Shown here in pieces: positions 22,441-30,467 of a stretch of DNA of 64,000 nucleotides (positions are counted from its first letter, which is position 1; each line of letters begins with the position of its first letter). Under the pieces are notes generated by a model. The model was given only the letters and a program-made list of their open reading frames with translations. It made no database searches and was not told where the DNA came from. This DNA comes from Paracyclopina nana (taxonomy: Eukaryota; Arthropoda; Copepoda; Cyclopoida; Cyclopettidae). Location: assembly GCA_019096065.1 (NCBI GenBank), contig JAGUCH010000004.1, positions 8,432,001 through 8,496,000 on the forward strand, read 5' to 3'. A program made the translations under genes and the position numbers.

Positions 22441-23499
22441 TTGTTCCATTGGCCGAAAAAATTGGTGGGGAAACATGCTACAGTAAAGATCTCTAGTATA
22501 ATGCATTTGTGGGCGTTGCGTGTCACCCTCAGGGAGTCTACTACGAACCCCTACATTACCATCATTAGGAAGATGAAAAAGGGTTGTCATTTGACAAAGT
22601 GAAGTAACTTCGAAACCATGGCAGATATCAAAAATGGTTATAAAATATAATATGTTCATTTTTCGGTTTTAGAGGGGGTAATTAGAGGTTATTTATGCCT
22701 CTACCTTGTAGAATGAGAGCATCAGCGCGCTGTGTGCGGTGAAGAAAGCGGTTTGTTTGAAAATTGCAGTGAACAAAGTGACTGGCTTTATCAAGCAAAC
22801 GTAAATGCTCCTTGGCCCTGTAGGAAAAAACGTTCAGTGTTTTCGCAATTCTATAGGACTCCTAAGTACTTGTGCCAAAAAAAGCATTGCCTCATTCATT
22901 TAGCGTGAATAGATAGATGACAAACCGCAAATTGCGGCGAAGAAGCTTGGTTTGACTGAGCAAGGAAAAGCTGGTAAGCCTTGAATCACTGCGAAGAACG
23001 CGGTTCGCAGTAAACGAAGTCATTTGCGTTTTCAGACTGCTAATTGCGGAGAAGGATACGGTTGGTTCGAGCAATCACGGCAAAACTTGTAAGCTGCAAA
23101 TTTCAGTGAAAAGCACGATAGGCCACATCTGCATGCATCATTTCAGGCTAAGCCAGACACAAAGTCACCCAGGTCTATTGGAAAAAAAGCCGAATCCGGG
23201 CGTTTTTACTCAACGTGTACTAGTAAAAGTTTTGGGATTTCCCAACTAATTCCGAAAATATGATTGATTTGTAAAATAGTACACGTAATGCTTCGACTTT
23301 CTCTTTACAATCATACTCCCTTATTCTATTCACCACAAATGATATTTTCGACAGCATATAGATTTATGTGTAAGCATCGTTTCAAGTAGAAACTGTCGAT
23401 CGGTTCCTATGAGAATTCTCTTGCTGCTGGCGTATTTGATCCATTTAGGCACGACTGTAAGCCTTGTCAGAGAATGCGACAGTCGTGGAAAAGCTGAGG
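22441..23499. other. No recognised gene
   Basis: AT-rich DNA with short frames only. The last 100 bases lie downstream of the phosphatase stop codon and probably hold its 3' UTR, but I saw no standard AATAAA on the minus strand close to the stop. Confidence 0.4.
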
Positions 23500-24639
23500 T
23501 CAGCAGTTTGCCTTCGGTCTTTTCGGGGGCACATTGTTGGAGTGCTCGTGCAGAAGGCCGTTATCGGAGTCAGGCGACTCCTCGGTTCCGATGCCACCGC
23601 CGTCGGTCGACCTTTTCCTTGATGCAACTCCATTTGTGACAACGGGCTGCTGCTCGTCGGGTTCAAATTCCATAAGTTTCATGGCATCCTCGATGGCCTG
23701 GAGGCTGAATTTGAGTTGCTCTGACGTCTGCACAAGGCCAGCCCTCATTGTTCTCATTTTACCGAGCGTTTCTATGATTTGGCTCCTGCTCAATGGCTTC
23801 TTGGCATGTTTCATGCGATCAATGCACGCGTCGACCAGGATGAAGGTTCCTGATCGTCCGATGCCGGCAGAGCAGTGGATGACAAGTGGAGACTCAGACG
23901 TGGAGGGATGCTTGGCATTGACCGTGTGCAGGAACCTCAGGAAGGCCGAAGTGGAGGATGGCACACCGAAGTCTGGCCAGGTCAGATAGTGGTATTGGGT
24001 GATGACCCGTATTGAATCTGTGGCACAATGTCTCAACTCCAGGCTGCGGATCTGCGATAAGGCCTTAATAGCAAAAAGGATTGAACAGTACTCTAAGCTG
24101 CTTACGAGGGTGTCGCTGTCAACGTGGTCAACGTCACGTAGTCGCACCTCGAGTCCACGTTCGGCGGCCACGTGGATCAGATCGTCGTCCTCCTCAGACT
24201 CTGGCCAGTAGCGCGCGCACTTGGAGGCGCCCGATTCGACGAGTCGACAGAGCATGACAATGGCCGACACCTGCTGCTGCCATATCATGGTCCAGAAGTG
24301 GCCGACGGTCTCGGCGAGTGGGCCCTGCGTCAGGATGTAGGCCTTGTCGTCGAGGCCGGGCGCGAGGACGCGCGAGGCGTTGATGTAGTCCGCCTCGGAG
24401 CTCGAGGCGAGTTTGACGCGTGCCGAGTCGTAGGGGAGGACGTTACACCACCGATTCAGGTTCTGGTTGTGCGCCAAGTTGGCCACGCTCCACGGGGAGG
24501 CGGGGTTGTGCGTCGAGCCCGGCTCACTCTCGAGGCGGTCGAAAAGCTTGCGAGACAACTCGTCCGAAGCGGCCACCGAAGGCCTCATCGTCGCTGTGCT
24601 GCACGAGGTCGTCACGCGGCGGAGGAGCAACGATTTCAT
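23500..24639 (-). CDS. PTPN1/PTPN2-like non-receptor protein tyrosine phosphatase
   Basis: Exons 24639-24106 and 24051-23500 give 361 residues. The domain is a single classical PTP fold: pTyr-loop region (NRWCNVLPYD), YINAS, WPDFGVP, the P-loop HCSAGIGRSGT with catalytic Cys and Arg, and the Q-loop region LVQTSEQL. These match PTP1B/TC-PTP (Drosophila Ptp61F) better than receptor PTPs, and there is no signal peptide or second domain. The C-terminus carries two basic clusters (RKR; KRPK), possible nuclear-localisation signals, and no evident membrane tail. The 54-bp intron is a multiple of three without a stop, so an unspliced reading would add 18 residues. Removing it restores the family spacing between the YWPE region and the WPD loop. 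The pTyr-loop Tyr (Tyr46 of PTP1B) is Trp here. The start could also be the ATG at 24588 or an upstream exon. Confidence 0.92.
   Translation of the reverse strand: MKSLLLRRVTTSCSTATMRPSVAASDELSRKLFDRLESEPGSTHNPASPWSVANLAHNQNLNRWCNVLPYDSARVKLASSSEADYINASRVLAPGLDDKAYILTQGPLAETVGHFWTMIWQQQVSAIVMLCRLVESGASKCARYWPESEEDDDLIHVAAERGLEVRLRDVDHVDSDTLVSSLEYCSILFAIKALSQIRSLELRHCATDSIRVITQYHYLTWPDFGVPSSTSAFLRFLHTVNAKHPSTSESPLVIHCSAGIGRSGTFILVDACIDRMKHAKKPLSRSQIIETLGKMRTMRAGLVQTSEQLKFSLQAIEDAMKLMEFEPDEQQPVVTNGVASRKRSTDGGGIGTEESPDSDNGLLHEHSNNVPPKRPKANC
24052..24105 (-). other. 54-bp in-frame intron of the phosphatase gene
   Basis: On the minus strand it starts GTAAGC and ends TATCGCAG. It is divisible by three and has no stop, so it is invisible to ORF calling. 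Without it the protein aligns to PTP1B with no insertion. Confidence 0.88.
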
Positions 24640-24959
24640 CCGAAGAGGAGCATCACCAAATGTTTCTTCTAACTGCTGCTGTTTCTTTGGAAGAGCAGCC
24701 CGAGCCCCGCTTCGAACCGCCAAGACCAGCTACACAAGGACAGCCTCTTATGCTAAGCAGCCTTCATCAAGGCTGCGATTAACCTGTATTGCCGACATTA
24801 CAACATACTCTCATTGAACTGTCATCCACGTGAGCCTCCCTGCTTGTCTCTCACAGCTGGGCAGCGAACGCAAATTGAGAGGAGGCCGCCTCAAAAATGT
24901 CCGCCCGGCGCACAATTACGTCAACAAGTGCGAGGAGTGAAGTGGAGGCGCCATTAATG
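24640..24959. other. Spacer between ALG10 and the phosphatase, same strand
   Basis: About 320 bp on the minus strand between the ALG10 stop and the phosphatase start. The phosphatase frame stays open for about 28 codons upstream of its ATG without a start codon. I see no obvious poly(A) signal for ALG10, so read-through or joint transcription is conceivable. Confidence 0.4.
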
Positions 24960-26393
24960 CTACCACATGAATCTCTGCCACATGTGGGGCTCCTGCTCCC
25001 ACCGGAACGGCTTGTAGAGAAACATGCCCAGTGTGGCAGCGTTGACAGCCACGAAGATGGCGATCTCTGTCCACAACTTCCACCATGATTGAGGCCTCAC
25101 CTGCAGCCGGTAAAAGAGGTATGGGATGACAAAGTAGCGGAACTCGAGCAAATGCTGAGGCACCAAGTTGGCAAGGATGCAGAATGGGAAGGCGAGTTTG
25201 AAGGCCAGATCCGTTCTCCGTAAAGTGCGGAGGATGCAGTAGGCGCCAAAGAGGTAGAGAGGGATGAGAGCCAAGGGCAGCCGAGCGATACCTCTTCTCC
25301 AAACGTAGAAGGTGTAGTGTCTGTTATCGGCGAGCAAATAGGGGTGCGCCAAGGTGAAGCTCCTCACGACGCAACCCACGAGGAGAGCTACGGCCAGTGT
25401 GCCCATCCAATGCCTCTTGCATGCGCTGACAAAAGCTGGCAGCCTTGAGAGGCAAAAAGGGGCACTGGTGAGCAAGCAGAAGGCACAAAAGTAGAGCACT
25501 TGCGTGGGGTGGATGACTGCCTCGTGGGCGCTCCTGTCACCCACCACAACGCCCTCGTTCTTGACCACGAAGGCGAGGAATGCGAGCCCAACTAGTATGT
25601 AGCCGGCGCAGGTTTTCGTGGCGGATGCCAACATTCGTAGAGCCAAGCGGGGCCTGTGGAAAGCCAAGTAGGTCGTTCCCTCGAGGATCTCCTTCGTTTG
25701 TCCCCACGCGTTCAAGCTGAACTTGGCCTTCTTCTCCATCATTCGCGCCTCGTGAGCGTGGGCCGCGACAATGGGCAGCAAGGCCTGAACGGCCACGAAA
25801 AACACCCACACGATGTTAGTTTGACGGAAGAGGACGGCGAGTGCTCCGATGAAGGCCGCAAACCAATCGCTCTTGTCCAGGTGCAAGCAGTACATGAGCA
25901 GCACCATGAACGTCGAGCCCACATCGGTGTAGTAGAGAAAGGCAAAGAAGTAGAGCAGTGGGAAGCAGCCGACGCTGACTGCCGATAAAAGGACCTTTTT
26001 CTTGTCGTAATACTGCGAAGTGGAAACGAAATGTCATATAGCTGCAACGAAAAAAGGCCGGCTGCTTACATGCTTGTCCCCGTGGATTTGGGTCATGATT
26101 TTGTGCAGGACGAGAACGGTCAAGGAGGCAAAGAGCACATTGATCCATCGCACATGGCTCGCATCGCACAATTGGACGGGGTTGAGCATGCCCACGGTGC
26201 TAAGGTAGAGGCCGGGAAGGGTGGTGATTTTGTCATCCCACTCGTCGAAGCGACCCTCGCAGTACTTGGACACCTGCGGAATGTGGAAGATTTCGTCCAT
26301 GTACGGCTCCGGTACAAGCTCGTTCACTTTGTAGGCCACGGCCGCGGTGAACCCGGCGAAGACCGCGGACGCAAGCATCCCCGGCGCATCCAT
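24960..26393 (-). CDS. ALG10: ALG10, dolichyl-P-Glc:Glc2Man9GlcNAc2-PP-Dol alpha-1,2-glucosyltransferase
   Basis: Exons 26393-26070 and 26012-24960 (phase 0, 57-bp intron GTAAGC...TTCGCAG) encode 458 residues; the human protein has 473. The N-terminus after the first membrane segment carries the family block EPYMDEIFHIPQ...YCEGRF.EWDDKITTLPGLY. The junction gives YYDKKKVLLSA, followed by multiple hydrophobic segments and the block FRQTNIVWV. By family knowledge the enzyme adds the third, terminal glucose to the dolichol-linked oligosaccharide in the ER membrane, the signal recognised for efficient N-glycan transfer. The gene shares a promoter region of about 200 bp with RPP14. No damage is seen. 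Confidence 0.95.
26013..26069 (-). other. 57-bp intron of ALG10
   Basis: On the minus strand it starts GTAAGC and ends CACTTCGCAG. Splicing joins two complete codons (His|Tyr) and restores the family reading. Confidence 0.9.
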
Positions 26394-26590
26394 GCTGATG
26401 TGGAACCACGAACTGTCATGAGACGTCAGCGGTGGCCAGATCGAACCAAATAATAACGAGCGATTGGCTTTTTCTGCTTGAAATTGTCCGTTGGTAGCTT
26501 GTAGCATCTCGCAACACTTTTTACGTAAACAAAAACAAAGCAACGGCAACGAGAAGCCGAAAAAACGTATTTCCTCATGTTTGATGGGAC
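26394..26590. promoter_or_regulatory. Divergent promoter region between ALG10 and RPP14
   Basis: Only 197 bp separate the two start codons, which point in opposite directions. Both 5' UTRs and any shared promoter must lie here. I see no canonical TATA box that I would defend. Confidence 0.7.
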
Positions 26591-26974
26591 ATGAGTGAGG
26601 ATTACGTGCTCGAAGCGCTGCTGTAAGTATTTCCCTGTAGATCGCGATCAACCATTGCATGAGCCGCCTACAACACCCGCAGAGAATTCAGCAGAGAGTC
26701 GAAGGAACGTGCGCTGACCGAGGCTTACGTGTTGAACTGCATCCTTCAAGGCCTGAGGAGCCTATTCGGCGAGACCGGAGCCGCCTTCCCCGTGCGGCTG
26801 GAGACCTTTTCACGCACCCCCGCGGGAGGAGCGAGGTTTATTTTGCGCTGCCCAGCTCACTGCTACATCAAGGTACGGTCGAGCCTCACGCTACAGAGCA
26901 CCTACCAATCCGAGCTTTGCGCGTTTCACGTCGTAAAAGCGGGCCGGACGCTTCTAGAACTAAATCAGCAGTGA
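26591..26974 (+). CDS. RPP14: RPP14-like RNase P/MRP subunit (POP5/RPP14 family)
   Basis: Exon 1 is 26591-26622, intron 26623-26682 (GTAAGT...CCCGCAG, 60 bp), exon 2 26683-26974; together 107 residues. The C-terminal half matches the RPP14 pattern: LFGE..AAFPV, then SSLTL..(S/T)Y, CAFHVVK and LLEL. Human RPP14 (124 residues) has LFGEVDAALPL, SSLTLLGSY and CAFRVIQ at the same places. POP5, its paralogue, fits less well. By family knowledge it is a protein subunit of RNase P, which trims the 5' ends of precursor tRNAs. The start is set by splicing, since the unspliced frame stops after 11 codons. The stop codon is one base before the ISY1 start. Confidence 0.85.
26623..26682 (+). other. 60-bp intron of RPP14
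   Basis: It starts GTAAGTATTT and ends CACCCGCAG. The phase-2 junction completes a Leu codon (CT|A) and joins the first 11 codons to the conserved frame. Confidence 0.85.
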
Positions 26975-26975
26975 A

Positions 26976-27785
26976 ATGGCTCGCAACTCCGAGAAGGCCA
27001 TGACGGCCTTGGCTCGATGGAGGAACGCCAAGTTGGCCGAGGAAGGATTGGACACGAAGAACGAGCGACGTCCGTTTCTGGCGTCGCACTGCCACAATGT
27101 GAAGGACGCGGAGAAATGGCGTATCCAGGTGATTCGAGAGGCCTCCAAGAAAATGGCTCAGATTCAGAATGCGGGTCTGGGAGAGTACAAAATCCGCGAT
27201 CTCAACGACGAGATCAACAAGCTGTTGCGGGAAAAGCGGCACTGGGAGAACCGAATCATAGAGCTCGGTGGCCGGGACATGCGGAGCCGATCAAGGATGC
27301 TCGATAGAGGGGGCAAAGAGGTGCCTGGGGTCTACGGCTACAAATACTTTGGGGCGGCCAGGGATCTGCCGGGAGTGCGCGAGCTCTTCGAGGCCGAAGC
27401 CCCGGAGGTGCCCAAAAAGACGCGGGCAGAAATGATGAAAGATATTGATGCTGCCTACTACGGCTTCCGAGATGACGAGGACGGCCTCCTCGTGCCTCTG
27501 GAAGTCGAGGCTGAGAAAGCTGCCATCGCAGCCGCAGTCAAAGAATGGAAGGAGAAGCGTGACAGTGGAGAGGCCGAAGAGGAGGAGATGAATGATGACC
27601 CCGACATTTACGCAATCCCGCCGGACATGTCTGATGCCGCCCGGTTGGAAGAGGCCATGAAGGAGGGCAAAGAGGGCCGTTTTCTGGCCCACATGGCCAT
27701 TCCTACGCAAAGGGACATTGAACAGGCTTTGCTGGAGCGCAAGAAGCGCGAGCTGTTGCACATGCTGGCGATTGATGACGACTAA
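26976..27785 (+). CDS. ISY1: ISY1 pre-mRNA splicing factor
   Basis: A single exon of 269 residues (human 285). The N-terminus MARNSEKAMTALARW and the blocks RRPFLASHC, EKWR.QVIREASKKMAQIQNAGLGE, LNDEINKLLREK.HWE.RI and GYKYFGAARDLPGVRELF are diagnostic. By family knowledge ISY1 (yeast Isy1) is a component of the Prp19-associated spliceosome complex and acts around the first catalytic step. The C-terminal third is acidic and helical. The start is preceded by the RPP14 stop with a single base between (TGA-A-ATG). The coding end lies 8 bp from the coding end of GTF2H2 on the other strand, and an ATTAAA at 27806-27811 inside GTF2H2 exon 3 may be its poly(A) signal. Confidence 0.97.
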   Translation: MARNSEKAMTALARWRNAKLAEEGLDTKNERRPFLASHCHNVKDAEKWRIQVIREASKKMAQIQNAGLGEYKIRDLNDEINKLLREKRHWENRIIELGGRDMRSRSRMLDRGGKEVPGVYGYKYFGAARDLPGVRELFEAEAPEVPKKTRAEMMKDIDAAYYGFRDDEDGLLVPLEVEAEKAAIAAAVKEWKEKRDSGEAEEEEMNDDPDIYAIPPDMSDAARLEEAMKEGKEGRFLAHMAIPTQRDIEQALLERKKRELLHMLAIDDD

Positions 27786-27793
27786 CTGTATAT

Positions 27794-29964
27794 TCATAGA
27801 ATTCCATTAAAATGCCGAGTACTACCATTGCCGTTGGCAGCTTGCAAATTGGCCGCCCTCTCGGAAAGGTGAGCGGTGCTCGAGCACCCAGGGCACGAGT
27901 GCATGGCCTCGTGAATGAAAATATCACAGTCGCAGCAGAATATGTTGGTGCAGTCGGGGCACTTGTACAGCTTTGCATCCCTTCCAGCCTCGAATGATCG
28001 AGCGCAAGCTGTGCACTGCTGCAGAGACACTTGAGAGGAAGCCACCTGCAATTAGATTTTCAGCAGGGGTTGATTGGCAGGAGTAATATAATCTCACCTC
28101 CTCAAATGCAGGCAGAGGAAAAAGATGGTGGTAGGAGCGGGCCAAGTGAGGAGCGGAGACCAGAGTCAACCCACAAGCTTTGCATTCCACAGGCAGCTCG
28201 CAGTACTTGGCCTGGCACTGCAAAAGCAGAAGGAAACTCTTCCAGTTGAATGACAAACACGCGCATGCTCTATTACTGTTCTCCTGTACTTGGACCTAAC
28301 TTGAGCACGTTATGACTCTCCTGCCATTAGGTAGCATTCTCTAACCTTCTCTTAGAGCTTGGTCACGATTTCCCAACATAAAAAGCTAGCTGACTGCACG
28401 TGCCTTCTGGCCTTCTCATTTTGACGTTTTGACGAAATGAAACTATGCAACTCTTCTCTGTTGGCTCATTCCTTCATTGGAACAGGTTTCAAAGAAAAAA
28501 TTAAATCTCCATGATGCAATATTACACTTATCTGAATTTCTTGCGGTTGGCGTGGAAGCAAAAACGCACTTTAACTAATAGAACTAATAGGGCTGATATT
28601 GGGCTCATTGAATCTAGCACATGAGGAGCAATCTGGGCAATCATACAAACAGCCAAATTTTCTTAAATGGATGCCTCAAGATTTTTTTTAACTTTAGCCA
28701 AACACACCAGGTTGGAAACTTTTGTTTAGTTGGAATTAAACTCGAGATTTAAATCAGTTGGTGAGCTATGGTGCTACTTAGTGTCAGGAGCGTTTTGCAT
28801 GTCAGCGCAAAATGTGCATCTTTAATTCTGTTTAGCTTAGTCCATTAGTAGCTGAACAGTAGCTCCTAGCATGTCAGTAGTGCAGTGCTAAAAATGGGTG
28901 TTTAAAAAACACTAGTGACTAACGCGTAAAAGCAGTAGCGTCGTTTTGACATATGAGTATTTTTGGTGCCTGTCGTTAGGCTAAAATTTTGCTCACAGCG
29001 GCCCGAGAATCAGTAGTGCCGGCATTTTAGTGCGTTTTCGTAAGAGGTAAAGCAACTTTACCTGGGGACAGAGGAAGCCAGAGGTGGTGAGCTTGCAACC
29101 CATCTTGGAGTCCAAGTGGCACATGCAGAGGCTGAGGCTTGAGTTGTCGCTCGAAGCGTGCGACGGGAATCCCATTTTGATGAGGGCGGGCTCGGTGCCA
29201 GACGAGGACTGCGGAGGCTCGAGGTGGTGGAAGAATAGGTCGCGCAGATGGAGGTCGTCCAGGGTGACGGCAAATTGGGCGTCAGTGAGCCTGGCCAAGT
29301 GGCGGTAGACTCGCACCTCGGCCGCCAATGAGATGACGGAGCAACGCACATTGGCGGCCTTGAGCGTATCAATGGTGGCCATTATGTCTCCCGGGTCGCA
29401 TGTGGTGAGGCTGGCCATGACGGCGACGACCTCGCGGGTGGCGTGGCCAGGCATGTGGCGGAGAGTTTGGAGCGCTAACTCGAGCGAGTTTTGAAGCGAA
29501 GGCTCTCCTGAACATGACTGCGTGGCCGCCTGAGCACCTGTCGTGGTCTTGCCCGCCAGCCGCCTGATTGCGTCCACGTGGGCCTTAGGGTTGCCCGCCA
29601 TCTCGGAGACGACGTCCGCGCGCTTGTTCTTGGTCGCGATGATGCCCAGCTGGCTGATGGGGTTGAGGTGGAAGAACTCCTCCACGAACTTCTCGAGGAT
29701 ATTGAGTACACATAGGAAGCGCGATGGCTTCATGTCTTGCAGCTGCATCGCATTGGACATGTCCAAGAGGACGTAGAGGTGGCGCATCATGCCCAGTTTC
29801 GCTTTCGACCCGGACTTTTCGAGCATCTTCTTGCGACGCGCTCGCTGGATCATCTCCTGCACCGAGACCTCGATGAGGCCGCTGTTGTCCTCTGTGATGG
29901 CCTCCCATGTTCGCTCGTAGCCAGTCTCCCACCGGTATTCCTTCCCGCTTTCCTCCTGATCCAT
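27794..29964 (-). CDS. GTF2H2: GTF2H2, TFIIH core subunit p44 (Ssl1)
   Basis: Exons 29964-29062, 28217-28098 and 28045-27794 (introns 844 and 52 bp, both phase 0) give 424 residues; human has 395. Order: N-terminal RWE-like and GYERTWE block; vWA-like domain ([53 protein letters not shown]); the zinc segment C..C from GFLCPQ joined to [17 protein letters not shown], then [11 protein letters not shown]; and a C-terminal RING-like cluster ([24 protein letters not shown]). By family knowledge p44 contacts and stimulates the XPD helicase in transcription initiation and nucleotide excision repair. A short lineage-specific insertion ([12 protein letters not shown]) precedes GEPSLQNSL. The nest of transposons begins 94 bp upstream of the start codon. 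Confidence 0.96.
28046..28097 (-). other. 52-bp intron 2 of GTF2H2
   Basis: On the minus strand it starts GTGAGATTAT and ends TAATTGCAG, in phase 0. Confidence 0.9.
28218..29061 (-). other. 844-bp intron 1 of GTF2H2
   Basis: On the minus strand it starts GTAAAGTTGC and ends TGCTTTTGCAG. It is AT-rich, with no nested gene or repeat recognised. It is over ten times longer than the other introns in the window. Confidence 0.88.
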
Positions 29965-30158
29965 CGCGCGAATTCGTCAATGCTAAATGTTTTGTTTTGG
30001 AACCGGCGGTACTTCATGTAAGCTGTTCTCACGCAACCTCGCCTGCGAAATCTTATAGGCTTAGTGGAACAACAGCTTTGAGTAGTGATTATTCCTACGC
30101 GAGATGGCGCTGGGAGCTCCATCGGGGCAGATTATTTTCGCAATTCAAGGGTTTCAGT

Positions 30159-30384
30159 TGTATAGATCTAACGAGAGTCGTCGATGCACTAAAACATGAA
30201 TAAAGTCGAGATATGCAATGAAATCCAGCACGCCGATGATTTCTATGTAGTAGTCGATTTATTCAACTAACACACGTGAAATCCGGAATCGTACTAACGT
30301 AAACACGAGCATGACGGATCGAATCATAGGTCGAGCTCAATACAAGAGTGTCACAATACAATAGATAAGGCGGGAGCCCAAACA
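30159..30384 (-). repeat. 3' LTR of element C
   Basis: 226 bp, TG...CA ends, containing a minus-strand AATAAA. Nearly identical to 55642-55867. Confidence 0.95.
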
Positions 30385-30397
30385 GTCTCCCCTGGGA
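30385..30397 (-). promoter_or_regulatory. Polypurine tract of element C
   Basis: On the minus strand CCCAGGGGAGAC directly precedes the LTR start TGTTTGGG. The same tract precedes the 3' LTRs of A and, with small changes, B. Confidence 0.8.
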
Positions 30398-30467
30398 CAT
30401 CTTGATAAAGCTCGACATCATCACAGCAACTTGGTGTAGTCACAACCAGAATCTAGCATTGGAAGGG

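Noticed and set aside
26729-26974. POP5 or KEOPS Pcc1 identity for the small gene before ISY1
   Set aside because: The SSLTL...Y and CAF-V pattern fits RPP14 better, although the families are related.
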